NCBI GenBank assembly: GCA_030141605.1
Contig: JAQGDQ010000569.1
Location: forward strand, 75,001-138,870
Direction of reading: 5' to 3'
Length of the DNA stretch: 63,870 bases
DNA from: Tubiluchus corallicola
Taxonomy: Eukaryota > Priapulida > Priapulimorpha > Priapulimorphida > Tubiluchidae
Part shown: piece by piece, positions 1 to 11,281 of the stretch
How the letters are laid out: each line of letters begins with the position of its first letter
How positions within the stretch are numbered: the stretch's first letter is position 1
Made by a program: the position numbers and the translations under genes
The notes under the pieces: model-generated
What the model saw: the letters and a program-made list of their open reading frames with translations, nothing else
Databases searched by the model: none
What the model was told of the DNA's origin: nothing

Positions 1-38
1 TCGAATCGAATTCGAACCTTCAATGCTCACCCTTGAAG
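1..38. mobile_element. Terminal fragment of a TCGAA-rich hAT-type MITE
   Basis: The window opens inside the end of a repeat seen complete at 47571-48001 and 21625-21983. It shows alternating TTCGAA/GAATTCG motifs and then the terminal GCTCACCC. Only the end is present. Confidence 0.6.
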
Positions 39-2070
39 TGAATGTGCTATAGTTAACCATGCGCATTATAGTTGGTATCATGTAATCTACAGAGAGTCGT
101 CGACTTACGACCCCGACCACAACTTAATTAATTATACAAAACCTTATTGTTCTTCTTTTTAGTCAAAATTGTTTTAAATTCCTATCTGTGGCTCCCTCTA
201 GGGCTGAGACGGTTAGGCTCTCCAACTAAGATGAATTTCATCCAGGTAATAAATATTCTGAAATGCTCCCCTTTCGTTCGATTAACGCTAAAACCACAAG
301 AACTTCTATCCCATTTCAATGCGCACCATTATCGGTAAATTTCCTCAAATCTTCACTATTAATTCTGTACGTCACTGTACAAAATTGATTAAATTATTTG
401 TATTAATCTCCTTGTTGTTATTGCAGTACGTAAAATCACGTAAATTTCATTGTATGTATTTTGCTATAATGACAATAAATTGCTTACTTAATTGAGGTCA
501 CTTAAGTGTTTAACCGTTGCCATTTACGTCTTACGTGTAACAAAACATCGAATACACGTGACGAACTAATAGGAAGAAATTATCTATCTCTAATCCCATT
601 ATATAATCATATGTATTCTTTTGAATGTTTGAACAAGTTTTTGTACAACCAAGTTCAATTTATAAACACCTGTGACGCAATTACCCCCTCCCGGTCATGC
701 CATGTTTACTGACGCATCGTGGAATCACCACATGCGCAAAATTCCTATTGCAGATCAAATTTAGAGCTAGAATGTCCAACATGGCGGCATCCTCGTAGCG
801 TACGCGACAGAAAAACTTCTTGCAATTTACCGTTTAGATGCTTCATGGACAAGTAGATTAGTTGAAACAATGTTGTTAATGGTACAATTTTGTGTAAGCG
901 GGACATTGTTGCCTGCGTACTCCAACTCGGAAAAGATACTGGTTTCATTAATGCGGATACGTATAAAACTTGACTAACTAACGGTTAAACGGTTAAGGGA
1001 TTTTCTAATTGGTTACACCACGGTCGGTTAAACTATTAAACAGTTAACTGCCTCAGCCTTACCTTATGTCAGGTAAAGTTTAAGGGAGTAGAATATTACG
1101 TTACAGAATCTATAGAGTGGCGATGTATCTCATTCTGAGTGTCCGCCATACTTGATGCGCGTGCGCATACGACATCGTATGCGTAGTGATGCATCATTTG
1201 TCCGTACGGGTGGGTCCGACTTGTGTCCAAGTCGTCTTACAAGTTGGTGCATACTTGATGTGCGTACGCATACAACATCATATGCGTAATGGACGCCTCA
1301 TTTGTCCATACGGGTGGGTCCGACTTATGTCCAAGCCGTCTTACAAGCAATTCACCCTAGCTAACCGCGGTCGTAAGTCGACGGCTGACTGTATTGTGAC
1401 GAACGATCATTGGTATTCTGTACCCGTTGCAGTTGTGAAGCCATTTGTAATCATTCATGTTAAGAGTTCGCAGCTTCTTACAAAGCTGGAATGTTACAAT
1501 TCTGATTCGCCTGTATCGTGGCATTTATGCGGCATGTGGATGCGGATGCGTTTTCCACCTGCGGAAAAAGAATGACGCATACGCAGGCTGCAAAAGCGCG
1601 CACATCGAAAACAATTGTAAACCGACTTCATCTATTCCGCAACATCCCCGAAACCCGTCTGCATCCGAATGCTACGTAAACGCCGCTTAACTTGACGTTA
1701 TTTTAATCTTCTTAAAAAAATTTGTACAGAAAAGAGTGCGACTTTTTTGAAGTCATTTCTCCACGGTTTCCTTGCATGAATAAAAAAAATGTTGTTCAGT
1801 TTACGCTCGACTGCTTAGGTTGCCACATTCGCCGTGAGATCTGTAACAAAAATTGAGGTATTGCGTTCGAGATCGTTATTTGCAAAATTTTCTTGTTTTT
1901 TTTATGAAATCGTGTGTGCCGCCAGGCGTGGTGAAAACTTGTGTTTGTAAATAAATCATTCTGAGGTGATACTGATTCAAAAACTTATTTGCTTGTGTTT
2001 TTGCAATGTGTGATTGATAAGAAATCTATGCAAGCTGAGACTTGGTAATGCAAGTGTTGAACTGTGATTG
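39..2070. other. Gene-free stretch; 103-bp direct duplication inside
   Basis: No gene is supported; the short open frames lack recognisable domains or plausible splice structure. At 1147-1249 and 1250-1350 a 103-bp unit occurs twice in tandem, containing a near-palindrome around GCGCATACGACATCGTATGCG-like sequence. The part from 1360 to 1690 is richer in CpG than its surroundings but is not identifiable. Confidence 0.5.
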
Positions 2071-2074
2071 GCAT

Positions 2075-4222
2075 GCATTAACATGACAAAGTAAACCTGA
2101 TTTATTGCCAACAATGGTTATTCATGATGCTAAAAATTCAATAGCTATACAATGCATTTGTATGCTAAGCGTAAGAGCTAATTTCAAGCATTAACATGAC
2201 AAAGTAAACGTGATTTATTGCCAACAACAGTTATTCATGATGCCAGGAATTCAATAGTTATACAATGCATTTGTATGCGAAGTGTAAGAGCTAATTTCAA
2301 GCATTAACATGACAAAGTAAACGTGATTTATTGCTAACAACAGTTATTCATAATGCAAAAAATTAAATAGTTGTACAATGCATTTGTATGCGAAGAGTAA
2401 GAGCTAATTTCAAGCATTAACATGACAAAGTAAACATGATTTATTGCCAACAACAGTTATTCATAATGCCAGGAATTCAATAGTTATACAATGCATTTGT
2501 ATGCCAAGAACAAGAGCTAATTTCAAGCATTAACATGACAAAGTAAACATGATTTATTGCCAACAGCAGTTATTCATAATGCAAAAAATTAAATAGTTGT
2601 ACAATGCATTTGTATGCGAAGAGTAAGAGCTAATTTCAAGCATTAACATGACAAAGTAAACATGATTTATTGCCAACAACAGTTATTCATAATGCCAGGA
2701 ATTCAATAGTTATACAATGCATTTGTATGCCAAGAACAAGAGCTAATTTCAAGCATTAACAGGACAAAGTAAACGTGATTTATTGCCAACAGCAGTTATT
2801 CATAATGCAAAAAATTAAATAGTTATACAATGCGTTTGTATGCGAAGAGTAAGAGCTAATTTCAAGCATTAACATGACAAAGTAAACGTGATTTATTGCC
2901 AACAACAGTTATTCATAATGCAAAAAATTAAATAGTTGTACAATGCATTTGTATGCGAAGAGTAAGAGCTAATTTCAAGGATTAACATGACAAAGTAAAC
3001 ATGATTTATTGCCAACAACAGTTATTCATGATGCCAGGAATTCAATAGTTATACAATGCATTTGTATGCGAAGAGTAAGAGCTAATTTCAAGGATTAACA
3101 TGACAAAGTAAACATGATTTATTGCCAACAACAGTTATTCATGATGCCAGGAATTCAATAGTTATACAAAGTGTTTGTATGCGAAGAGTAAGAGCTAATT
3201 TCAAGCATTAACAGGACAAAGTAAACGTGATTTATTGCCAACAGCAGTTATTCATAATGCAAAAAATTAAATAGTTATACAATGCGTTTGTATGCGAAGA
3301 GTAAGAGCTAATTTCAAGCATTAACATGACAAAGTAAACGTGATTTATTGCCAACAACAGTTATTCATAATGCCAGGAATTCAATAGTTATACAATGCAT
3401 TTGTATGCGAAGAGTAAGAGCTAATTTCAAGCATTAACATGACAAAGTAAACGTGATTTATTGCCAACAACAGTTATTCATGATGCCAGGAATTCAATAG
3501 TTGTACAATGCATTTGTATGCGAAGAGTAAGAGCTAATTTCAAGCATTAACATGACAAAGTAAACATGATTTATTGCCAACAACAGTTATTCATAATGCC
3601 AGGAATTCAATAGTTATACAATGCATTTGTATGCCAAGAACAAGAGCTAATTTCAAGCATTAACATGACAAAGTAAACGTGATTTATTGCCAACAACAGT
3701 TATTCATAATACAAAAAATTAAATAGTTGTACAATGCATTTGTATGCGAAGAGTAAGAGCTAATTTCAAGCATTAACATGACAAAGTAAACGTGATTTAT
3801 TGCCAACAACAGTTATTCATGATGCCAGGAATTCAATAGTTGTACAATGCATTTGTATGCGAAGAGTAACAGCTAATTTCAAGCATTAACATGACAAAGT
3901 AAACGTGATTTATTGCCAACAACAGTTATTCATGATGCCAGGAATTCAATAGTTGTACAATGCATTTGTATGCGAAGAGTAACAGCTAATTTCAAGCATT
4001 AACATGACAAAGTAAACATGATTTATTGCCAACCGCAGTTATTCATGATGCCAGGAATTCAATAGTTATACAAAGTGTTTGTATGCCAAGAACAAGAGCT
4101 AATTTCAAGCATTAACATGACAAAGTAAACGTGATTTATTGCCAACAGCAGTTATTCATGATGCCAGGAATTCAATAGTTATACAATGCATTTGTATGAC
4201 CAGAACAAGAACTAATTTCAAG
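2075..4222. repeat. 113-bp tandem satellite, about 19 copies
   Basis: The phrase GCATTAACATGACAAAGTAA recurs every 113 bp (2075, 2188, 2301 and onward) to about 4222. Units alternate between a form with CCAGGAATTCAATAG and one with CAAAAAATTAAATAG, and between GCGAAGAGTAAGAG and CCAAGAACAAGAG, so there are at least two subfamilies. Each unit carries ATGCATTTGTATGC. No coding potential is seen. Confidence 0.95.
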
Positions 4223-4319
4223 CATTATTTTTTCCATTTGCTCACCCAGTGCACGTCCCACACAAACTCAATTTTTCAAGATAAAGTAGAAGCACATCTG
4301 CTGACGTAAGATTTGAGAA

Positions 4320-4850
4320 CTGTGATTAAAGGACAAGAAAAGGGGTATCTGATGTAAGTTTCAGAATAATTGCTATAAAAAATGTATTACTTTGCAGCAG
4401 TTTTATGCATATATACTCGTGTTAAAAGAAATTTTTATTTGTTTTCATTTTAAATCTCCCGCAATACTGTCCCGACTGCGCCATTACATGACGTCATATA
4501 TGCACCATGTAAATCAGGGGAAGAAAAGGAAAAGGAAGTGGTAAATTGTATGCCAAAGAACTTTCCATGCAAATCTATGTTACATAGCATTTTGCTTACC
4601 TGCTGGAAAGACTTATGCAACTAGAAATAATGAAGTTAAAATGTTTGTGCCAATTGGTAAAATGTCCTTGACTCGCATCTAGCATGCGCCGCTCACAAAC
4701 CAAAAACGTATTTTTAATTTTATTGACTAGATACAGTAATTTTTAATTTTACTTAGTAACATGTGTTCTACGAATGCTCTGATTGTTTTTTCAAACTTCA
4801 CGCAATGTTATCTAAACTTGTTTCAAGCGACCTACCATTAAAATGGCTGT
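4320..4850. repeat. Dispersed repeat, inverted mate at 35585-36125
   Basis: This about 530-bp block is matched in reverse complement by 35585-36125. Shared landmarks, in order, are GACAAGAAAAGG, GCCATTACATGACGTCA, CTTACCTGCTGGAAAGACTTATG, CCAATTGGTAAAATGTC, and AACTTGTTTCAAG. It looks like a non-autonomous element; termini and class were not resolved. Confidence 0.75.
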
Positions 4851-4860
4851 GCCTAATGGT

Positions 4861-5612
4861 CATCGCAGGAATACACATCGTTACTGTGACGCTGAATTTG
4901 TAAACAATGTCTCAGGCTAAACAAATGTGCTAGCAACGGTTTCCTTGGACACGCATCGTTATTGTGACGCTGAATTTGTAAACAATGTCTCAGGTTAAAC
5001 AAATGTGCTGGCAACGGCTTCCTTGGATACACATCGTTATTGTGACGTTGAATTTGTAAACGATGTCTCGGGCTACACAAGTGTGCTAGCAACAGTTTCC
5101 TTGGTTACGCATCGTTACTGCGACGCTGAATTTGTAAACAATGTCTCAGGCTACACAAGTGTGCTAGCAACAGTTTCCTTGGTTACGCATTGTTACTGTG
5201 ACCCTGAATTTGTAAACAATGTCTCAGGTTAAACAAATGTGCTGGCAACGGTTTCCTTGGATACGCATTGTTACTGTGACCCTGAATTTGTAAACAATGT
5301 CTCAGGCTAAACAAATGTGGTGGCAACGGTTTCCTTGGATACGCATCGTTACTGTGACGCTGAATTTGTAAACAATGTCTCAGGCTAAACAAATGTGCTG
5401 GCAACGGTTTCCTTGGATACGCATCGTTACTGTGACGCTGAATTTGTAAACAATGTCTCAGGTTAAGCAAATGTGCTGGCAACAGTTTCCTTGGATACGC
5501 ATCGTTACTGTGACGCTGAATTTGTAAACAATGTCTCAGGTTAAACAAATGTTCTAGCAACAGTTTCCTTGGATACGTATCGTTACGGTGACGCTGAATT
5601 TGTAAAGAATGC
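4861..5612. repeat. 78-bp tandem array, about 9.5 copies
   Basis: AACAATGTCTCAGG recurs every 78 bp (4903, 4981, 5059 and onward). Because 78 is 26 codons, the array stays open over long stretches on both strands (5005-5232 plus; 5183-5560 minus), giving artificial 26-residue repeat proteins. No promoter, splice site or family match supports translation. Confidence 0.9.
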
Positions 5613-6447
5613 TACACAGCGAAATGTGATACGTGACAAGAAAACCTTGCAAAAACGCACCTGTCAGACTAAGATACAGCTTTGATAGCTAAGATAAATA
5701 AAGATGTTCAACAATTTGAAACAAATCTATCTTTAGGAGTAGAAGAACTTAAAGCTGTTAGCTGCAGACAGGAGTGGGTGGAATACTCTAAGGTTGATAC
5801 TCTAAAGTTGATGCCTCTGTGTCTACAAGAAACAGAATGACACGTTGAAGAAGAAGAAGAACCCTAACGCTTGCGTAACTAAGGCGTGTATTTCACTAGC
5901 GTCATCTAACGAGCAAACCATGTGAAATGAAAGTCTAGACTTTTAAAATGATGCGTTCACATCCCATTTCCGCTTATATAGACCCCATGCATAAATTAAA
6001 AGCATCAGAAAAGTTTATAGAGCATTTTTCTGTTTTTGTGTAAAATTGTAGCATCACAAAGTATACTGTATTTGATCCTTTTTTTTTAAAAACACTTCGT
6101 TCCAGTAAGCTGAGTTGGACTTTGACAAACTTTTGTGAAATCGAAACTGAAATTTGGAGCCCCGCCAAAACCAAACCATCTGACCTTGATGTGCTTAAGC
6201 TGGTTTGATAAAGGTTGCACTTTGTATGCAAATAACTGCCTTTGTACTTTTGTGTAGACTTTTCCCTAGTAACGAATTTACTAAGCAACATACAACAGCG
6301 ATAATTCTCTTGTTTATCTTTCAACCCCACAGTGTTTTGAGAGTCAAGTTAGTATATTTGTAATGATGCTGTACATAACGTTGTTTAAACACCAGTATTA
6401 AAGGAAGTAGCGATATCACTATCTTTGTTTACCATAGGTTGACCTAC
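5613..6447. other. Gene-free stretch
   Basis: A 118-codon minus-strand frame (5974-6330) has no recognisable domain, and nothing in the flanks supports a gene. I see no defined repeat here. Confidence 0.4.
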
Positions 6448-6797
6448 GTCTAAAGACAGTTTAAATCATTTTTTCCCAAATTTGCTTCCTATTATGTATC
6501 TTACTGTTTGTTATTCATTGAATTACTTTTTGTTTCTTTTAATGTATTAATTGTGTATTTGTGTTGATGTGAAATAAATAAACAAAATGTGTAAACAAAA
6601 AGTAACTATCAGCATTTCTTTAAGCGAAATCAAAAGTGCTTCTTGCCAGTTATTTGTGCGTGTATGAAATAACATGCATCTTGAATACAAATTGCATGGG
6701 TAAACAACATACTTGGAATGTTAATTCAGAACTATTCTAAGCATTATGCATGTACAATAATATCATTGGACATAATCAGCAACAAATCTCGTACAAT

Positions 6798-7111
6798 TAG
6801 GGGTGAACATCGAACGTTCGAATTCGATTCGAACCTAAAACGATGGATTCGAATAATTCAGCGCTTCAAACACATACATTCTTTATCATTAAAGCGATTG
6901 AAACATCATGCAGTTAGCACAATTTGGATTTTTATGCATATTTTTAAATATTTTATTAGTGGTTTTACTGCAGAACAAAATCGTGTAATATACATGATCT
7001 TTGTAACACTAATTTTTACTGGTGGCTCGAAAATCTTTCAATCTCGATTCGAATTCAAAACCACAAATTCGATTCGAATTCGCTTTCTGATAGAGAGAAT
7101 GCTCTCCCCCA
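6798..7111. mobile_element. TCGAA-rich hAT-type MITE (duplication copy 1)
   Basis: Begins TAGGGGTGAACATCGAACG and ends GAATGCTCTCCCCCA, the inverted-terminal pair of the family defined at 47571-48001. Paralogous to 14550-14891, so it was in place before the segmental duplication. Flanking 8-mers CGTACAAT and TTCACAAC are only partly alike, as expected of an old insertion. Confidence 0.8.
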
Positions 7112-7542
7112 TTCACAACACCAACATACAGACACTTTAATATTATTAAGATTATCACAGTTTTATCAATAGTTTTGCTAACCATATCTTGGCAAATGTG
7201 CTTTATATATAATTATGATTATTAGAAAAATACTCAAAAATATTAAAACTTGTTACAAAATTTAAAAAAATGTGTAGTTATTCTCAGTTACTTAACAATT
7301 AAACAGTAATCATGCATATCATTAACAGTCACTCTTAGTCTAATTTACAATACTAGACACTTTATACAGCATTGGCAGCTGTTGTAATATCATTTCAGCT
7401 TTTGCAATTATCACATGAATAAACATTGTTTATCATGTTATTAAAGAATTTTAATTAGTATCTTACAAGCAGTCACTTACGTACTTTTGGCAGACACAGA
7501 TTAAGTAAAAGAGAATAAGTAACCACTAACAATTATCACAAG

Positions 7543-7908
7543 TCTTTTCACAGTTTCATCGTGCGCATGCACAGTTGCTGTAGGTCAAAGGTTAAGTGGA
7601 CCAGGGCAATGCTTCTTAACTACAACCGTCACGTGAGGTGAGTAAAGCAAAGCCGAGTGCTACATCCATTCAGGAACTTCAGCTGCTTCACTTGGTCTTT
7701 AGTTAATTAAGCATTACTAGCAGGATCTTGCCTGGGAACACGAAAAAATGAACCAGGCAAAGTTCTAGCTACCTGTTAAGACTGTTACTATTACAACAGC
7801 ATGGGCTGTGAGGCGTTGCCAAGTGTACACAAATGCGTTTTTTGATACACTTGACCTTTGACCTTTCATGATCATCTTCAATTGTTGAAACTGTGAAAGG
7901 GTTTATTA
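7543..7908. mobile_element. MITE with AATAARCCTTTTCAC ends (copy 1)
   Basis: Bounded by AAGTCTTTTCACAGTTTC and its inverted counterpart GAAACTGTGAAAGGGTTTATT. The same element, in reverse orientation, is at 40737-41109; an internally deleted copy lies at 15336-15547 and a truncated one near 55148-55395. Its right end sits 77 bp past the stop codon of the adjacent gene and carries AATAAA on that gene's strand (7902-7907). Confidence 0.85.
7902..7907 (-). promoter_or_regulatory. Candidate poly(A) signal inside MITE end (copy 1)
   Basis: AATAAA on the minus strand, 78 nt beyond the stop of the ankyrin-nucleotidyltransferase gene. It is the nearest canonical hexamer downstream and lies in the MITE terminal repeat. 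Use as the real cleavage signal is inferred. Confidence 0.5.
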
Positions 7909-7984
7909 CACCAACATTTCTTGCAGAACCTTCGAGTCTGTTCCAAGTCACCTCTATAATTCGGAAGCATCCAGTGTTTTTTCA

Positions 7985-10900
7985 TTAACTGTTTTCAAAC
8001 CTGTCTTCAAGTTCATTCCATGCTTTTTCGAACTCGCACATACCAAGTGCTTTCTGGAGTCCGGTCAGCTTTTGGCTTTGCCCTTTTTGCTGCCTGGTTT
8101 GTCTGATTTGCATGTACAAATCTTGCACTTGCTCCTTAGTAAGATTAACCACACCGTCTGCAGTTGGCACAGTGTTATTCTTTACACGGGCACATATTCC
8201 ACTTGCAATCAAATGTGTGACGTGCAGTAAGGGTGCATCCTCTATCCTTTTTCCAATGTATTCCTCCAAAATATTCACGTCACCTAGCACAAAGTGTGGC
8301 ATTGACTTGTTTTGACAACATTTTGCAATATATTCTAATATACCACATACGCGTTGATCAATGTCGTCATCGCTCCACATTCCGTCTTCTTGAAATTCGC
8401 TCACTTCATGTAGAAACGCCGTCTTAATCATATAAGAATTCACAACTTTGTTTGGCCTAAATTTGATAACGTGAAATAAACTTTTGATGTCGTTCTCAGT
8501 ATCTGGATCTGTTGTGCTGACTTTTTTGTAAAGTGCCTCATTCATTAGTGCCTTAGTCAAACGGAGAGCTCGTTTTCTCGACTCCGGCAAACCTTGTACT
8601 ATTTCACTTTCCATCAAACCAGTTGATAAAGTCCATAAGTGATCATTACAGATGTAACTCAGAGGTTTGCATACAGCATGATATGTTACTTGTGAACAAT
8701 CGCATACCTGCATAGGCAGTCCCATTATGTCTGTTTGTGATTTGCATATTTCCACTGCTGGAGAAATGTCGATGGCAATGGGAAGCGCTTCGTAGAAGTA
8801 CCCCTTCGTATAAGTCAAATGGAAAGTGAGACACACCTTATTATATTCGATTTTCACCAGGGAAAATGGCAAGTCAGTCTCAGTGTCTTCAAGCAGAAAT
8901 TCCACAGCTCGACATGCGACTTGTTGGAACTTGTCCTTTAATGAAATCGGCAAATATGCAGCGTTTCTGGAGGTTCTTACAAGACCCGGCAAATGAGTTC
9001 TTTCCACGGTCACTGTATCGCTGAACCGTTTCAAGACCGTGAAAAAGTCATATTCGTCCGGCAAGCCCACTTTCGTGTCACACGGACTACTTCCCACGAG
9101 AACTGGATATGACTCAAAATCCCCTTTCAGTTCTCCAATTTTTTGGCAGATGCTTTTCACTAGAGATCTCACCTCCCATGTAACAATTTCGTTCTCTCGG
9201 GTTTCGGGCAGGTTGCCTATGCTCACAATTTCTAATATGTCTGCGGTGTTTCTGCAGGCGGCAATGCCCGTCCTCATGGCTGAACTAAATTGCTTATATT
9301 CACGAGTTTCACCTGTTTTAGTCACGGTGTACTTGGGACTGAACAGAAAACCGACCGTCTCTTTGTATTCATCGTTAATAGTCCTTTCATTTACTAACCT
9401 GACGTACAAATCTATGGCAGTGTCACCCTTGTTGTTTTTTATTTCCAAATTGAGGCCATGATTCATTAGACTTTGCACCACACCACTCCTGAGCCCAGTA
9501 TTCACTTGTGCTGCTACATGCAGAGCTGTATTACCTTCATTGTTACATATGTTTGAATCAGCACCATTGCTTAGTAAAACGTTGACAAATTCAATATTTT
9601 TGTTCTTTATAGCATAGTGCAATGCTGTTTCACCAAGATTATCTCTTTGGTTGATACTGAAGGTACTGCCTCGTGTATCTGGAAGGTCGTTTAAGCCTTT
9701 CAGGTGCTGTAAAAACATCTCTGCTGTGCTTCTGTGATTTTTTCGAACAGCAGTCATGAATGCAGTTTCCCCGTCTCTGTCAGCAGCATTGTAATCGGCA
9801 CCATTATCAAGTAGCAGCTGAACAATCTTTTCATTACTATTAGCAGCTGCAGCTATAAGAGCAGTTACGTGAAACTTATCATGGGCATTGCAGTCAGCAT
9901 TCTTTGATAGCAACAGTTCAACAATTTCTATGTAATTGTTTTTAGACGCAACCATGAGAGGCGTCTGCCCATTCTCATTGCCATGGTTACAGTTGTGGTA
10001 GTTTGTGTCGACATTTGAAAACAGTATCTGCATTGCTCCCAGATAACCCTCAGCGGCTGCATAGAAAACTGCGGCATTCCAGTCAGCATCTTTGGAAAGT
10101 AGTATGTCGATTATCGCCTGGTATCCATTGTGAGCTGCAGCTAACAGTGCAGTCCAACCATCGTTACTGCGAATATTGCAGTCAGCATCATATTTGAGTA
10201 ATTCTTTTAGTATTCCTACATTACCATTTCTCGCTGCAAACATGAGTGCTGTCCAGCCGTGACAGGTTACAGCATTAGAATCAGCTCCACTGGAAAGTAA
10301 GATTTCCACTGTTCCCTGGTGACTATTTTTAGCTGCAAACGTAAGAGCAGTATCTCCGTCTGCTTCGCAAATATCATGCCGGGCGCCAGAAGATAGCAGC
10401 TTCTTAAGTGTTTTCTCATTTCCATTTTCCGCTGCATAAATCAGAGCGGTAGCGCCATTTTTGTTGATTGCGTTGATTTGAGCGCCATTAGATAACAGCA
10501 TCTGTGTTACTTCCTGATGCGAATTCTTGATTGCAAACATGAGCGCTGTCCATCCATCAGTACAAGCAGCATTAATGTCAGCTCCTGCAGATATCAGTTT
10601 CTGTACAACTTCTGAATGTCCATTTTTAGACGCATACATGAGGGAGGTTCTGCCATTCTTTTTCTGAGCATTGCAGCTAGCGCCATTAGCGAGCAGTAAA
10701 CGAACTACTTCTACGTGTCCCTTGGTTGCAGCGTACATGAGAACAACCTTTCCATCTTTATTTGCAGCACCGCAATTTGCGCCGCTTGTGAGTAATGACT
10801 GCACTACTTGCGCATGTCCACTGCCAGCCGCATACATTAGTGCTGTTTCCTTATTGTTATCCATGGCAGTGTAATCAGCACCACTAGAGAGCAGAATCTG

Positions 10901-11164
10901 TACAATTCTGCCATGTCCTCCTTTTGCCGCAAACATTAGAACAGATTTTCCATCTTTATTAGTTGTGTTGCAGTCGGCGCCCTCTCTTAGTAGCAACTCC
11001 ACGACACCAATATGACCCGTGCCAGCTGCATCCATAAGAGCACTCTGTCCTTCTGTGTTGCGGGCATCGCAATCCGCCCCTTTACTCAATCGCAATCTCT
11101 TTACTGTGCCAATGTGCCCTGTCCTTGCTGCGTACATAAGATCTGTATCGTTAGACGAAGCCAT
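7985..11164 (-). CDS. Ankyrin-repeat / cGAS-like (Mab-21) nucleotidyltransferase fusion, copy 1
   Basis: One 1059-codon exon. Residues about 7-620 are 17-18 ankyrin repeats (33-residue units with TALMxAAxxGH and LLLSxGAD). Residues about 640-1050 are a cGAS/Mab-21-type nucleotidyltransferase: VLVGSS at 689-694 (G691-S692-S693), EYDF with E704 and D706, and the third acid D799 in LPIAIDISPAVE, the layout of the cGAS active site. The helical C-lobe follows (SYMIKTAFLHEVSEF, then W, then MPHFVLGDVNIL), as in Mab-21 proteins. The cysteine cluster of the vertebrate cGAS zinc thumb is not seen. Family members make cyclic (oligo)nucleotides on ligand binding; here the ankyrin array would be the sensor or partner-binding part, which is inference. 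The start is supported by an in-frame TAA five codons upstream. No introns, unlike the nearby spliced genes. It could instead be a non-catalytic Mab-21-like protein, but the acidic triad argues against that. Confidence 0.92.
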   Translation of the reverse strand: MASSNDTDLMYAARTGHIGTVKRLRLSKGADCDARNTEGQSALMDAAGTGHIGVVELLLREGADCNTTNKDGKSVLMFAAKGGHGRIVQILLSSGADYTAMDNNKETALMYAAGSGHAQVVQSLLTSGANCGAANKDGKVVLMYAATKGHVEVVRLLLANGASCNAQKKNGRTSLMYASKNGHSEVVQKLISAGADINAACTDGWTALMFAIKNSHQEVTQMLLSNGAQINAINKNGATALIYAAENGNEKTLKKLLSSGARHDICEADGDTALTFAAKNSHQGTVEILLSSGADSNAVTCHGWTALMFAARNGNVGILKELLKYDADCNIRSNDGWTALLAAAHNGYQAIIDILLSKDADWNAAVFYAAAEGYLGAMQILFSNVDTNYHNCNHGNENGQTPLMVASKNNYIEIVELLLSKNADCNAHDKFHVTALIAAAANSNEKIVQLLLDNGADYNAADRDGETAFMTAVRKNHRSTAEMFLQHLKGLNDLPDTRGSTFSINQRDNLGETALHYAIKNKNIEFVNVLLSNGADSNICNNEGNTALHVAAQVNTGLRSGVVQSLMNHGLNLEIKNNKGDTAIDLYVRLVNERTINDEYKETVGFLFSPKYTVTKTGETREYKQFSSAMRTGIAACRNTADILEIVSIGNLPETRENEIVTWEVRSLVKSICQKIGELKGDFESYPVLVGSSPCDTKVGLPDEYDFFTVLKRFSDTVTVERTHLPGLVRTSRNAAYLPISLKDKFQQVACRAVEFLLEDTETDLPFSLVKIEYNKVCLTFHLTYTKGYFYEALPIAIDISPAVEICKSQTDIMGLPMQVCDCSQVTYHAVCKPLSYICNDHLWTLSTGLMESEIVQGLPESRKRALRLTKALMNEALYKKVSTTDPDTENDIKSLFHVIKFRPNKVVNSYMIKTAFLHEVSEFQEDGMWSDDDIDQRVCGILEYIAKCCQNKSMPHFVLGDVNILEEYIGKRIEDAPLLHVTHLIASGICARVKNNTVPTADGVVNLTKEQVQDLYMQIRQTRQQKGQSQKLTGLQKALGMCEFEKAWNELEDRFENS

Positions 11165-11240
11165 TATAGCTATTTTACATTAGTAAAGGCTTATGCATCT
11201 GGTAGTAGATGTGTCACCAAGATGTAAACTTTTTCTTCTG

Positions 11241-11254
11241 CAATATATATTGGA
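11241..11254 (-). promoter_or_regulatory. TATA-like element upstream of ankyrin gene copy 1
   Basis: CCAATATATATTGC on the gene strand, about 80 bp before the ATG. The same motif is kept upstream of copy 2 (18422-18435). A core-promoter role is inferred from position and conservation between paralogues. Confidence 0.35.
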
Positions 11255-11281
11255 TTTCTTTATGTCAAGAATAAATAATGT

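Noticed and set aside
2075-4222. CRISPR-like regularly spaced repeats
   Set aside because: Repeats are contiguous 113-bp satellite units without unique spacers, in a eukaryotic genome.
7769-7951. Downstream exon MTWNRLEGSARNVG on the ankyrin-gene strand
   Set aside because: Lies past the stop codon, mostly within the MITE; no splice sites join it to the gene.
9039-9461. Plus-strand ORF of 140 codons and similar ones at 8112, 8233, 15751 and 16681
   Set aside because: Antisense shadows of the ankyrin-nucleotidyltransferase genes.
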